Below are positions 25,981-34,761 of a stretch of 64,000 bases of DNA, piece after piece (position 1 is the stretch's first letter; the number at the start of each line of letters is the position of its first letter). Made by a program: the position numbers and the translations under genes. The stretch is from CALHVX01 sp039198065 (GTDB taxonomy: Bacteria > Pseudomonadota > Gammaproteobacteria > Pseudomonadales > Azotimanducaceae): contig JBCCTU010000010.1 of NCBI GenBank assembly GCA_039198065.1, forward strand, positions 62,001 through 126,000, in the 5' to 3' direction. The notes beneath the pieces are model-generated. The model saw nothing but the letters and a program-made list of their open reading frames with translations. It had not been told where the DNA came from and made no database searches.

Positions 25981-26424
25981 ATGCCGCAGATCGCCCAACT
26001 CAACGTCGGCCGCGTGCTGTATCCGATGACGGATCCCCGCATGGCCGGCTTTGCCAACGAACTGGACCGGATCAACGCGCTGGCGGAGGCGAGCCCCGGG
26101 TTTGTCTGGCGGCTCAAGGACGACAGCGGCAACGCCACGGGTATTCAGACCACGGACGATCCCGCATTCCTCGTCAACCTGTCGGTGTGGGAAACCGTGG
26201 CGTCGCTACGGGCCTTCGTCTATGGCAACGAGCACCGGACCCTTGTGGCTCAGCGCCGCGACTGGTTCGAGCGGGCGGACGCGCCGATCCTCGTGCTCTG
26301 GCCCGTTGCCGAGGGGCATCGTCCGACGGCGGAGGAAGCCTTGGCGGTGCTTGCGCGATTCCGGGCCGAGGGTCCGTCCTCTAGCGCCTTCGATTTCCGT
26401 ACCTTACCGGCTGAGTTTCGCTGA
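25981..26424 (+). CDS. DUF3291 family protein
   Basis: A 147-aa protein of the DUF3291 family, probably a dimeric alpha/beta-barrel fold like antibiotic-biosynthesis monooxygenases. Typical features are IAQLNVGRV at the start, SPGFVWRL, LSVWETVASLRAFVY, and DAPILVLWPV near residue 100. Its function is unknown. The ATG at 25981 is preceded by CGGGAGC. It stands alone, divergent from ettA. Confidence 0.85.
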   Translation: MPQIAQLNVGRVLYPMTDPRMAGFANELDRINALAEASPGFVWRLKDDSGNATGIQTTDDPAFLVNLSVWETVASLRAFVYGNEHRTLVAQRRDWFERADAPILVLWPVAEGHRPTAEEALAVLARFRAEGPSSSAFDFRTLPAEFR

Positions 26425-26525
26425 GGCGCGCTGAGTGGCGCTCGGCTCATGGCCGTGGTGAGGAATTCGCGCCTCGGGGGCTGGAGCCTTGGGTACAATC
26501 AACACAGACGTAGTGAGATGAGCCG

Positions 26526-27785
26526 ATGCTGAGTACTGACACGATTGCCGCCTTCGATCCGGAAGTTGCTGCCGCCATCGCGGCGGAGGAGCAGCGCCAG
26601 GAAGATCACATCGAATTGATCGCCTCGGAAAATTACGCCAGCCCGCGGGTGCTCGAGGCCCAGGGCGGTGTGATGACCAACAAGTACGCCGAGGGCTATC
26701 CCGGAAAGCGCTACTACGGCGGCTGCGAGTTCGTCGATCAGGTGGAAGTCCTCGCCATCGAGCGCGTCAAACAGCTCTTCGGAGCCGACTACGCCAACGT
26801 GCAGCCGCATTCCGGGTCGCAGGCCAACGCAGCCGTGTTCCTGGCGCTCTTGAACGCCGGCGATACGATCCTCGGCATGAGCCTGGCCGACGGCGGTCAC
26901 CTGACACACGGGGCAGCGGTCAACTTTTCCGGTAAGACCTACAACGCCGTTCAGTACGGGATCGATCCGGACACTGGGCTCGTTGACTACGATCGGGTCC
27001 GGGCCCTGGCGGAAGAACACCGGCCAAAGCTTATCGTTGCGGGCTTTTCCGCCTACTCACGGGTCCTCGATTGGGCGCGGTTCCGGGAAATCGCCGATGC
27101 GGTTGGGGCCTATCTCCTCGTCGATATGGCACACATTGCTGGCCTGGTTGCCGCCGGTGTGTACCCAAACCCGGTGCCCCACGCCGACGTGGTGACCTCG
27201 ACGACCCACAAAACGCTCTGCGGTCCCCGCGGCGGCATCATCCTGGCGCGGGAAAACCCCGAGGTGGCCAAGAAGCTGAACTCGGCGCTCTTTCCCGGAT
27301 TGCAGGGCGGCCCGCTCATGCACGTCATCGCCGCTAAGGCCGTGTGCTTTAAAGAGGCGCTGGCGCCGGACTTTGCCGCGTATCAGCGCCAGGTTGTCGC
27401 CAACGCGCGGGCCATGGCAAAGGGCTTTCAGGCTCGGGGATTCAACATCGTCTCTGGCGGTACGGACAATCACCTCATGCTGCTTGATCTCATCGACAAA
27501 GAGATCACAGGGAAAGCGGCCGATGCCGCTCTTGGCCGCGCCAACATCACGGTAAACAAGAACGCCGTGCCCAACGATCCCCGGTCGCCGTTCGTGACTA
27601 GCGGTTTGCGCATCGGCAGCCCGGCGGTGACGCGCCGGGGCTTTCAGGAAGCCGAGTGCGAAACGCTGACGGGCTGGATGTGCGACGTGCTCGACGACAT
27701 CGAGAACGACAACATGGTGCTTTCGGTGCGTCAGAAAGTCGTCGAGCTGTGTCGACAGTTTCCCGTCTACCGCCAGGCCGCCTGA
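26526..27785 (+). CDS. glyA: Serine hydroxymethyltransferase
   Basis: A 419-aa PLP enzyme that interconverts serine and glycine and loads one-carbon units onto tetrahydrofolate. Conserved blocks are ELIASENYASPRVLEAQG, YAEGYPGKRYYGGCEFVD, and the lysine motif VVTSTTHKTLCGPRGG. A TACAAT -10-like box lies at 26494-26499, 27 bases before the ATG, without a good -35. nrdR follows after 28 bases. Confidence 0.97.
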   Translation: MLSTDTIAAFDPEVAAAIAAEEQRQEDHIELIASENYASPRVLEAQGGVMTNKYAEGYPGKRYYGGCEFVDQVEVLAIERVKQLFGADYANVQPHSGSQANAAVFLALLNAGDTILGMSLADGGHLTHGAAVNFSGKTYNAVQYGIDPDTGLVDYDRVRALAEEHRPKLIVAGFSAYSRVLDWARFREIADAVGAYLLVDMAHIAGLVAAGVYPNPVPHADVVTSTTHKTLCGPRGGIILARENPEVAKKLNSALFPGLQGGPLMHVIAAKAVCFKEALAPDFAAYQRQVVANARAMAKGFQARGFNIVSGGTDNHLMLLDLIDKEITGKAADAALGRANITVNKNAVPNDPRSPFVTSGLRIGSPAVTRRGFQEAECETLTGWMCDVLDDIENDNMVLSVRQKVVELCRQFPVYRQAA

Positions 27786-27813
27786 GCGCTGGCCGTGACG
27801 CTTCGCTGCTCCC

Positions 27814-28353
27814 ATGCACTGTCCCTTTTGCGGCGCTGACGACACGAAGGTCATAGACTCACGGCTCGTCGCCGATGGGTCGGAGGTTCGCCGTCGACGC
27901 GTTTGTCAAAGCTGCCATGAGCGCTTCACCACCTTCGAGTCGGCTGAGCTCGTGATGCCGGCGGTTGTTAAGCGCGACGGTACCCGTGAGCCCTTCGATG
28001 AACAGAAGCTGCGCGCCGGCCTCATGCGAGCGTTAGAAAAACGCCCCGTCAGTGCGGATCAGGTCGAAAGCTGTGTCAGCCGCATAAAACATGTGCTGCG
28101 TGAGACCGGTGAACGGGAGCTTGCGTCGCGTCGCGTCGGGGAAGCGGTGATGAACGCGTTGCGCGACGTCGATCCCGTCGCCTACGTCCGCTTTGCCTCG
28201 GTGTATCGAGACTTTCAGGACGTCAGTGAGTTTCGCGATGAGGTCGACAAGCTGTCGGGTAACGACGGCAGTCCGGAAGGTCAGCTCAGCCTGCTCGGCC
28301 CAGCGGATGCGACACCGGCGAAGAAACGCACCCGGTCCCGGTCGCGCAAATGA
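27814..28353 (+). CDS. nrdR: Transcriptional repressor NrdR
   Basis: A 179-aa NrdR, the nucleotide-sensing repressor of ribonucleotide reductase genes. It has the N-terminal zinc ribbon (MHCPFCGADDTKVIDSR and CQSCHERFTTFE) and an ATP-cone domain (VVKRDGTREPFDEQKL). A C-terminal basic tail, KKRTRSRSRK, adds about 20 residues to the usual length. Its stop overlaps ribD (ATGA), the common nrdR-rib arrangement. Confidence 0.96.
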   Translation: MHCPFCGADDTKVIDSRLVADGSEVRRRRVCQSCHERFTTFESAELVMPAVVKRDGTREPFDEQKLRAGLMRALEKRPVSADQVESCVSRIKHVLRETGERELASRRVGEAVMNALRDVDPVAYVRFASVYRDFQDVSEFRDEVDKLSGNDGSPEGQLSLLGPADATPAKKRTRSRSRK

Positions 28354-29495
28354 CCGCCTTGCCCGCCGTTGACCGGCTTTTTCTCGAAGCCGCGATTCGT
28401 TTCGCGCAGCCGGCCATCTTCCATACCTCCCCCAATCCAGCCGTTGGCTGTCTCCTGGTGCGCGGTCATCGGGTAATCGGCCGCGGGCGAACGGAACCGG
28501 CGGGCGGTCGTCATGCTGAAATCGTTGCCCTTGCCGATGCGCGATCCCAGGGCGAGTCCCCGGCCGGGGCGACGGCCTACGTCAGCCTCGAGCCCTGCGC
28601 GTTTTACGGGCGTACCCCACCGTGCAGCCAGGCGCTCGTCGATGCCGGGGTGACACGTGTTGTAGGAGCTTTGACCGACCCTCATCCGCGAGTTTCTGGC
28701 GCCGGCTATGCTCAGCTCGAGGCCGCCGGTGTTCAGGTCGATCGCTATGAGCTGGCCGAAGCCCGCGACGCGCTGCAGGGATTCGTGCAGCGCCTGACGC
28801 TCGGCCGTCCCTGGATCCGCTTGAAGGTTGGTGCGTCTCTCGATGGACGCACGGCGATGGCGTCCGGTGAAAGTCAGTGGATTACCGGTACGACCAGCCG
28901 CAGTGATGTTCAATACTGGCGTGCCCGCGCCTGTGCGGTGCTCACCGGTAGCGGAACCGTACTGGCTGATGACCCGGCGCTAACGGTCCGTGATCGGCGT
29001 TACGCTCGCGGCGACTGGCTTAGGCAGCCGCTGCGCGTGGTTCTGGACCGGGCGGGGCGCGTTGACGCTGCAGCGCAAGTGTTCGCCGATCCCTCGACAA
29101 GCCTGTGGCTGACGACCACGCCGGTAGACCCGTCCCGCGTCGTACCAACCGTGCTGCCGGTTGCTGAGAACACAGCCTTCCTAGAAGCCGTTGTGGCCGA
29201 GCTTGCTTCCCGGGGCTGCAACGAAGTGCTGGTCGAAGCCGGGCCGACGCTCACCGGTGCGTTTCTCGACGCTGGGCTCTGGGATGAGCTTTTGCTGTAT
29301 CAGGCCCCGATGCTGTTGGGAGCCGACGCGAGACCACTGGCACAGCTCACCCGGCGGCGGTTGGCCGATGCCGTTAGAGGTACAATGGTGGATTACCGCG
29401 AGTCTGGCGGTGACCTGCGCATCCGCGTACGACGCACGGACTCACTGTCGGAAACGCCTCGGCGAGCGGACGAACAGGAAGGAGAACAGCGATGA
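28350..29495 (+). CDS. ribD: Bifunctional riboflavin deaminase/reductase RibD
   Basis: A 381-aa enzyme for the second and third steps of riboflavin synthesis: deamination of the pyrimidine and reduction of the ribosyl side chain. The zinc deaminase domain is N-terminal (TSPNPAVGCLLV, GGRHAEIVAL, SLEPCAFYGRTPPC). The reductase domain follows (RPWIRLKVGASLDGRTAM, EVLVEAGPTLTGAFL). It overlaps nrdR and ribH by 4 bases each. The riboflavin synthase and ribBA genes that often follow are absent here. Confidence 0.96.
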   Translation: MTALPAVDRLFLEAAIRFAQPAIFHTSPNPAVGCLLVRGHRVIGRGRTEPAGGRHAEIVALADARSQGESPAGATAYVSLEPCAFYGRTPPCSQALVDAGVTRVVGALTDPHPRVSGAGYAQLEAAGVQVDRYELAEARDALQGFVQRLTLGRPWIRLKVGASLDGRTAMASGESQWITGTTSRSDVQYWRARACAVLTGSGTVLADDPALTVRDRRYARGDWLRQPLRVVLDRAGRVDAAAQVFADPSTSLWLTTTPVDPSRVVPTVLPVAENTAFLEAVVAELASRGCNEVLVEAGPTLTGAFLDAGLWDELLLYQAPMLLGADARPLAQLTRRRLADAVRGTMVDYRESGGDLRIRVRRTDSLSETPRRADEQEGEQR

Positions 29496-29947
29496 TTCAA
29501 GGTCAGTGTACCGGTGAGGGTAGGCGTATCGGCATCGTTGCTGCGCGGTTCAACGAATACATCGTCGACAGCCTCGTGAACGGTGCGGTGGACGTGCTCG
29601 GCCGTCACGGCATGGACACGTCGACGATCGACGTTGTCAAAGTCCCCGGTGCCTTCGAGCTGCCGCTTGCGGCAAAGAAGATGGCGCGCAGCGGCCGCTA
29701 CGACGGCATCGTCGCACTCGGCGTCATCATCCGTGGCGCGACACCGCACTTCGACTTCGTCGCCGCGGCCAGTGCCAACGGCATTGCCCGAGTGTCGCTC
29801 GAAGAAGAGCTGCCCGTAGCCTTTGGGGTGCTCACAACCGAAACCATTGAGCAGGCCATCGAGCGAGCCGGTACCAAGGCCGGCAACAAAGGCGCCGACG
29901 CGGCGCTGACGGTGCTTGAAATGGCAAACTTGCTCGACGCCCTGTGA
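29492..29947 (+). CDS. ribH: 6,7-dimethyl-8-ribityllumazine synthase
   Basis: A 151-aa RibH, which condenses the pyrimidine intermediate with dihydroxybutanone phosphate to form the lumazine precursor of riboflavin. Conserved segments are ARFNEYIVDSLVNGA, VPGAFELPLAAK, ALGVIIRGATPHFDFV (with the catalytic histidine) and FGVLTTET. It overlaps the ribD stop (ATGA) and the nusB start (GTGA). Confidence 0.96.
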   Translation: MIQGQCTGEGRRIGIVAARFNEYIVDSLVNGAVDVLGRHGMDTSTIDVVKVPGAFELPLAAKKMARSGRYDGIVALGVIIRGATPHFDFVAAASANGIARVSLEEELPVAFGVLTTETIEQAIERAGTKAGNKGADAALTVLEMANLLDAL

Positions 29948-30471
29948 CGATCAGTCCTCGGGCGCGGCGTCAGGCACGGCGGGCGCTTGTACAGGCGCTG
30001 TATCAGTGGCAGCTGTCGCGCATCGACCCCGTTCAGCTGCTGGCGCAGTTTCAGGAAGGTGAGAGCCTCAAAAAAGCCGACGGCGAGTTTTTTCGTGAGC
30101 TGCTGAGCGGCGTCATCCGTCAGGTGGAGGGCGACGTCGAAAACGCCGCCGATCCTGCCGCGGAAGCTTCTGCTGATGACGCAGCTGACCACGCAGACTG
30201 CGCGGTTACTCTGAACGTTCTCGACGACCGCTTTGCCGCCAAGCTCGACCGCAAGCTCCAGGAGCTTGATCAGGTCGAGCTCGCGATTCTAAGGCTCGGG
30301 GCCTACGAGCTCGCGGAACGCATCGACGTACCTTACCGGGTGGTGATCGACGAGTACGTTAACCTGGCCAAGCTGTTCGGCGCTGAAGCGTCGCATAAGT
30401 ACATCAACGGCGTGCTCGATGCCGTGGCTCGGGACTGCCGCGCATTTGAAACCGCTCAACCGGCCTCCTGA
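29944..30471 (+). CDS. nusB: Transcription antitermination factor NusB
   Basis: A 175-aa NusB, an RNA-binding partner of NusE (S10) in antitermination of rRNA transcription. It starts with GTG and the typical PRARRQARRALVQALYQWQ. The conserved C-terminal half, ELDQVELAILRLGAYEL and LAKLFGAEASHKYINGVLD, is clear. It is longer than the usual 140 residues because of an acidic Ala/Asp-rich insert at about 62-85, probably a surface loop. Translation is coupled to ribH. Confidence 0.95.
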   Translation: MTISPRARRQARRALVQALYQWQLSRIDPVQLLAQFQEGESLKKADGEFFRELLSGVIRQVEGDVENAADPAAEASADDAADHADCAVTLNVLDDRFAAKLDRKLQELDQVELAILRLGAYELAERIDVPYRVVIDEYVNLAKLFGAEASHKYINGVLDAVARDCRAFETAQPAS

Positions 30472-30482
30472 GGCGATCCCCG

Positions 30483-31421
30483 GTGGGCGAGTTCGATCTC
30501 ATCGACCGGATCACGGAACGGTTGCGCACCGTCTCCGTGGGTCCCCAGATCGTCCTCGGGCCGGGAGACGACGCGGCGATCGTGCGCTGTCCGACGGGGT
30601 CGGAACTCGTGTCGTCGATCGATACGCTCATCGCCGAGCGTCACTTTCCCGCCGCTGCGCCTGCTGAGCTCGTTGGTGAGCGGGCGCTGCGCGTAGCGGC
30701 ATCCGATCTCGTCGCCATGGGTGCGGAGCCCGGTTTTGCGACGGTGGCGCTGTCGTTACCTGAAGCCGACGCGGGCTGGGTAGCTACCTTTGCCGACGGC
30801 ATTGCGCGGGCGGCGGCAGCCCTGGCGCTGCCGATCGTCGGCGGTAATCTTGCCCGGGGACCACTCACGATTTCTGTGGCCGTCCAGGGGTTCGTGCCCG
30901 TGGGGCGGGCGCTGTGTCGTTCCACGGCGGCCATCGGGGACCGGGTATTCCTCGCTGCGCCGGTGGGGGGTGCTGCCGCCGCGCTGCGAACGGGTGCCTT
31001 GGACGTGCCAGTTCTCGAGCCGCTGTCCCCGCTGCTCGAGGCGTACTTTCGGCCACCGGTTAACTTCACCTGGTCGCCGCTCCTGCGGGGTCGGGCCAGC
31101 GCTGCCATCGACGTCTCCGATGGGCTGCTCCAGGATCTCGGCCATGTCCTCCGCGCATCGCAACTCGGGGCGCGGCTGGATTCGCAGTTGGTGCCGTTGG
31201 TTGATGGGGCCGGTCTCGCGGACGCATTGGGCGCGAGCGACGACTACACGCTGTGCTTTACAGTTCCCGAAGCGGTTGCTACGGCTGATCTCTGCGCCGC
31301 CGGGGCGGTCTGTATCGGGGAATTGGTGCGGGATACCGGGTTGTGGCTCGACGGCGAACGGGCGACGCCTGAGGGGTTCAATCACTTTTCCGACGCCGTC
31401 GGCGAGCGGTGCCCGCCATGA
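30483..31421 (+). CDS. thiL: Thiamine-monophosphate kinase
   Basis: A 312-aa ThiL, which phosphorylates thiamine monophosphate to the cofactor thiamine diphosphate. Signatures are LGPGDDAAIV, a metal-binding SSIDTLIAERHF segment, and AAIDVSDGLLQDLGHV near 210. It starts at GTG 30483, 11 bases after nusB with little ribosome-site signal. The order nusB-thiL-pgpA is standard in gammaproteobacteria. Its stop overlaps pgpA (ATGA). Confidence 0.95.
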   Translation: MGEFDLIDRITERLRTVSVGPQIVLGPGDDAAIVRCPTGSELVSSIDTLIAERHFPAAAPAELVGERALRVAASDLVAMGAEPGFATVALSLPEADAGWVATFADGIARAAAALALPIVGGNLARGPLTISVAVQGFVPVGRALCRSTAAIGDRVFLAAPVGGAAAALRTGALDVPVLEPLSPLLEAYFRPPVNFTWSPLLRGRASAAIDVSDGLLQDLGHVLRASQLGARLDSQLVPLVDGAGLADALGASDDYTLCFTVPEAVATADLCAAGAVCIGELVRDTGLWLDGERATPEGFNHFSDAVGERCPP

Positions 31422-31936
31422 CCGCGTCAGCGAACCGATTAAGCTGGGCGCAGGCGCGAGATCCGCTGGTGCTGATCGCCTGTGGTTTCGGTAGCGGCTT
31501 CATCCGCCCGGCGCCCGGTACCTGGGGAACGGTTGCCGCACTGCTGCTGTGGTGGTGGCTGCTGGCACCGCTTGAGCCACCGCTGCAGCTGCTGATCGTC
31601 ATCGCTACCTACCTGTTTGGCGGGGTCATCTCCGGCATCGTCTGTCGCCGCTACGGCGTACAGGACCCCGGCGCGATCGTCATCGACGAGTTTGTCGGCC
31701 TCTGGGTGACTCTGCTTGGGTTCAATCGTGAGTGGTGGGTGTTTGCGCTGTTGGGCTTTGCGCTGTTTCGCTTCTTCGACATCGTCAAGCCCTGGCCCGT
31801 CGGTTGGGCCGATCGAACCTGGCACGGCGGCTTTGGCGTCATGGCGGACGATCTGGTTGCCGGATGTCTGGCGGCCCTTGTGCTGCAGGTCGCATTCTTC
31901 GTGTTCATCCTCAACGCGGCAGGCCGGCTCTTTTAA
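31418..31936 (+). CDS. pgpA: Phosphatidylglycerophosphatase A
   Basis: A 172-aa integral membrane phosphatase that removes phosphate from phosphatidylglycerophosphate in phosphatidylglycerol synthesis. Motifs are GFGSGFIRPAPGTWGTV, PGAIVIDEFVGLWV and KPWPVGWADRTWHGGFGVMADD. Several membrane helices are present. The ATG at 31418 inside the thiL stop is preferred over the in-frame GTG at 31409. Confidence 0.95.
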   Translation: MTASANRLSWAQARDPLVLIACGFGSGFIRPAPGTWGTVAALLLWWWLLAPLEPPLQLLIVIATYLFGGVISGIVCRRYGVQDPGAIVIDEFVGLWVTLLGFNREWWVFALLGFALFRFFDIVKPWPVGWADRTWHGGFGVMADDLVAGCLAALVLQVAFFVFILNAAGRLF

Positions 31937-31970
31937 ACTTAAAACCTCCGGAAGCTCTGGCCGTCGTTTC

Positions 31971-32639
31971 ATGTTCCGTACGCTCCCCCCGCTTGTCTTT
32001 GCACTGTTCCTTGGCGCTGGTGTGCTGGGCGCTAGCAGCGCGGGCTGGGGGGCTGATGGCAGCCCCGTGGACGTCGTCGGGCTCTTTAAAGATCGCGCCG
32101 TGTTGCGGCTGCCGAACGGTAACGAGGCGATGTTGCGGGTCGGTGAGGAAAAGGGTGGCGTTGCGCTCCTTGCCGCCGACGCCAACCAGGCTCGGGTGCG
32201 CTACCAGGGCAAGACCTATCGCCTGAATCTCAGTTCGCGTATCCGCGGTGGCTACAAAAAAGTGGATCAGGCGCGGGTGACCGTGAACGCCGATCCGCTG
32301 GGCCAGTTCTATGTCCGCGGGGCGGTTAACCAGCGCTTCGTCAATTTCCTGGTGGATACCGGGGCGTCGGTCGTGGCGATCAGCTCGCAGGTGGCCGATG
32401 GGCTTGGCATCGACTACCGCACAGGCCAGAAGGGCACGGTGCAGACGGCGCAGGGGGTCGTCGACTCCTACTTCGTGCGGTTGGATCAGGTGACGGTCGG
32501 GGCCATCAACGTATCGAACGTTGATGCCGCGATCATCGAGGGCGCGTACCCGACAGACATCCTGCTCGGCATGTCGTTCCTGCGCAACGTGCAGATGCAG
32601 GAGAACGATGGCGTACTCATGCTGACGCGCAAGTTCTAG
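31971..32639 (+). CDS. Exported retropepsin-like aspartic protease
   Basis: A 222-aa clan AA, single-domain aspartic protease of the type found in proteobacteria. A signal peptide lies at about 1-27. The domain at about 105-222 holds the catalytic motif NFLVDTGASVVAIS (D129) and the later hydrophobic DILLGMSFLRNVQM. Like retroviral proteases it should act as a dimer, here in the periplasm. The ATG at 31971 is chosen because it begins the signal peptide. It lies 34 bases after pgpA, perhaps at the end of that operon. The substrate is unknown. Confidence 0.88.
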   Translation: MFRTLPPLVFALFLGAGVLGASSAGWGADGSPVDVVGLFKDRAVLRLPNGNEAMLRVGEEKGGVALLAADANQARVRYQGKTYRLNLSSRIRGGYKKVDQARVTVNADPLGQFYVRGAVNQRFVNFLVDTGASVVAISSQVADGLGIDYRTGQKGTVQTAQGVVDSYFVRLDQVTVGAINVSNVDAAIIEGAYPTDILLGMSFLRNVQMQENDGVLMLTRKF

Positions 32640-32717
32640 CGACCGCCCTATGGCGGTCGCCGCGACGGTCTTTAGGCGGTCGCCGCGACCGACTTCACGA
32701 CCGTCGCTCCGGCGGTC
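32639..32717. terminator. Bidirectional hairpin cluster with a 15-bp direct repeat
   Basis: A 9-bp stem GCGACCGCC-CTAT-GGCGGTCGC (32639-32660) overlaps the protease stop codon. A second stem, GACCGTCG-CTC-CGGCGGTC (32699-32717, one wobble), overlaps the ispA stop codon. Between them GGCGGTCGCCGCGAC occurs twice (32652-32666 and 32675-32689). The cluster probably separates the convergent transcripts. There is no T-tract. Confidence 0.65.
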
Positions 32718-33591
32718 AGTGGCTGCGCCGGACTGACAACCGCGCCAACTCTCCCAGCAGACCGTTGCCGATACCGGCGCGATCTAGCATCGGCAGGGCT
32801 TCGCCAAGCAACTCTTCCGCCCGCAGCCGCGACTGCTCAAGACCGAGCAATGCCGGGTAGGTGTTTTTGCCGCTTTCGAGGTCCGATCCCGCCGGCTTGC
32901 CCAGCTCGTCCGTTGACGCGGTAACGTCCAGCACGTCGTCGATAATCTGAAACGCAAGGCCCACCCGGTTGGCGAACTCTTGCAGCAACACGCGCTGCTC
33001 CGGTTCTGCGCCGGCGACCACGGCACCGATCTGCACAGCTGCGCTGATCAGGGCCCCGGTCTTGGCGCCGTGCAGCGACTGCAGCTGTGAGAGTGACAGG
33101 CGCCGTTTCTCGGCCTGCATATCCAGCGCCTGGCCAGCGGCCATGCCGGTCACGCCCGAGGCGCGCGCCAAGAGTGCAACGCTTTCGAGTCGTACCGAGA
33201 CGCTCAAACCGTGGGCATTGGCAAGTACCTCAAACGCGTGGGCCTGGAGGGCATCGCCCGCAAGGATCGCCAGCGCCTCACCGAAGCGGATGTGGCAGCT
33301 CGGCAGGCCGTGCCGCAGGTCGTCGTCATCCATGGCGGGTAGGTCGTCGTGGATCAGCGAGTAGGCGTGGATGTATTCGAGCGCGCAGGCCGGTGCCAGG
33401 GCGTCTTCGATAGCGCCACCGCAACCCGTCGCAGCGGCGACGCAGAGCAGCGGCCGGATCCGCTTGCCATTACCAAGCACCGCGTAACGCATCGCCTCGA
33501 TGAGGTCCGGGGCCAGGGCGCTCACTTTCGGTAAATGGTGGCCCAGGGCGTCATTGATCGTCGCCCGCAGTTCGCCGAGGTCAGTGGTCAC
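32716..33591 (-). CDS. ispA: Farnesyl/geranylgeranyl-type diphosphate synthase
   Basis: A 291-aa short-chain trans-prenyl synthase that condenses IPP with allylic diphosphates, probably to farnesyl diphosphate. The first aspartate-rich motif is DDLPAMDDDDLRHG and the second is QIIDDVLDVT; GNGKRIRPLL is conserved. The GTG at 33591 is chosen since it overlaps the end of xseB by 11 bases; the frame is open to 33645. dxs, often next in this operon, is not present. Confidence 0.92.
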   Translation of the reverse strand: MTTDLGELRATINDALGHHLPKVSALAPDLIEAMRYAVLGNGKRIRPLLCVAAATGCGGAIEDALAPACALEYIHAYSLIHDDLPAMDDDDLRHGLPSCHIRFGEALAILAGDALQAHAFEVLANAHGLSVSVRLESVALLARASGVTGMAAGQALDMQAEKRRLSLSQLQSLHGAKTGALISAAVQIGAVVAGAEPEQRVLLQEFANRVGLAFQIIDDVLDVTASTDELGKPAGSDLESGKNTYPALLGLEQSRLRAEELLGEALPMLDRAGIGNGLLGELARLSVRRSH

Positions 33592-33871
33592 TCGACGGGG
33601 CGTCCTCGGTCGATAGGTTAATGTCTGAAAGCGTCCCATCCGCACTGAGCTGCTTTACTTTCAGCTCCGCCGTCTTGAGCGCCTGCTGACAGTGCCGAGA
33701 CAGGCGAATTCCGCGCTCGTACGCGCTGAGCGCCGCCTCCAGTGGCAGATCGCCAGACTCCATCTGCGCGACCACGTCGTCGAGTTGTGCAAGCGCGTCC
33801 TCGAACGGCAGATCCGCGGCGGGTTCGGTCGCTGGTGCGGCGGGTGCATCGGTGGGCTCTTTTGCTGGCAT
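33581..33871 (-). CDS. xseB: Exodeoxyribonuclease VII small subunit
   Basis: A 96-aa XseB, the small subunit of exonuclease VII. The family core LPFEDALAQLDDVVAQMESGDLPLEAAL and the later YERGIRLSRHCQQAL are clear. An alanine/proline-rich head of about 25 residues precedes it. The ATG at 33871 is chosen over one at 33895. It is upstream of and overlaps ispA, the usual xseB-ispA pair. Confidence 0.93.
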   Translation of the reverse strand: MPAKEPTDAPAAPATEPAADLPFEDALAQLDDVVAQMESGDLPLEAALSAYERGIRLSRHCQQALKTAELKVKQLSADGTLSDINLSTEDAPSSDH

Positions 33872-34005
33872 CCGCCCACGGTAGCGAGGCGTCATGGTGG
33901 GGTCAATTCCGCGCCGGATCGACCTCGGTTGTCCGTTTCTGGGGGCGCGGCAAATCTCGAACGCCTTACTAGACTTAGGTCGCTGAACGTCGCCTTGGAA
34001 CTATT

Positions 34006-34761
34006 GTGGATTTAGCAACCCTCATCGGCTTGGTCGGAGCTTTCGGCATTGTCGTTGCGTCCATGCTCATGGGCGGGTCCCTCGACATGTTCGTGAACGT
34101 GCCGTCATTGATGATCGTGTTCGTCGGTACGCTGTTTGTCGTGCTCATGAAATTCAGCATGGGGCAGTTCATCGGCGCCGTTAAGGTGGCTGCGAAAGCC
34201 TTCAGCTTTAAGCTGGTTGCACCGGATCAGCTCATCACAGAAGTCGTCGACCTTGCCGATACCGCGCGCAAGGGCGGCATGCTGGCGCTCGAAGGGAAAG
34301 AAGTCTCGAGTAACTTCATGCAGAAGGGCATCCAGCTACTGGTTGACGGCCACGACGCAGACGTCGTCAGCGGTGTGCTGCGAAAGGACCTCAGCCAAAC
34401 CCTGGCACGCCACGAGGTCGGCGCCAAAATCTTTACCGCCATGGGTGATGTCGGACCCGCGATGGGCATGATCGGAACGCTCATCGGTCTGGTGGCGATG
34501 CTTGCTAACATGGACGATCCCAAGTCCATCGGTCCGGCCATGGCCGTGGCGCTGCTGACGACGCTCTACGGCGCTATGTTTGCCAACATGTTTGCTTTGC
34601 CCGTGGCCGACAAGCTGGCGCTGCGCCGCGATGAAGAAGCGCGGGTGAAGAGCATGATTCTCGACGCACTGCTGGCGATTCAAGCGGGGCAGAACCCGCG
34701 GGTCATTGATTCAATGCTGAAAGTCTATCTTCCGGAAGGCCAACGCGAAGAAGACGGCTGA
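34006..34761 (+). CDS. pomA: Flagellar motor stator protein PomA/MotA
   Basis: A 251-aa stator subunit with four membrane helices that, with PomB, conducts ions to turn the flagellum. It starts with GTG and MDLATLIGLVGAFGIVVAS. The cytoplasmic loop and the conserved GDVGPAMGMIGTLIGLVAML and proline-containing helices follow. It resembles PomA/MotC rather than enteric MotA, suggesting sodium coupling, though that is inference. Its stop overlaps pomB by one base (TGATG). No other flagellar genes lie in the window. Confidence 0.93.
   Translation: MDLATLIGLVGAFGIVVASMLMGGSLDMFVNVPSLMIVFVGTLFVVLMKFSMGQFIGAVKVAAKAFSFKLVAPDQLITEVVDLADTARKGGMLALEGKEVSSNFMQKGIQLLVDGHDADVVSGVLRKDLSQTLARHEVGAKIFTAMGDVGPAMGMIGTLIGLVAMLANMDDPKSIGPAMAVALLTTLYGAMFANMFALPVADKLALRRDEEARVKSMILDALLAIQAGQNPRVIDSMLKVYLPEGQREEDG

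Noticed and set aside
25801..25998. 66-residue N-terminal extension of EttA
   Set aside because: It is translated from the 8-bp G/C repeat and proline/arginine-rich sequence. The family start aligns with the GTG at 25800.
27786..29500. FMN riboswitch ahead of the rib genes
   Set aside because: ribD overlaps nrdR, leaving no leader, and no riboswitch-like sequence was recognised.
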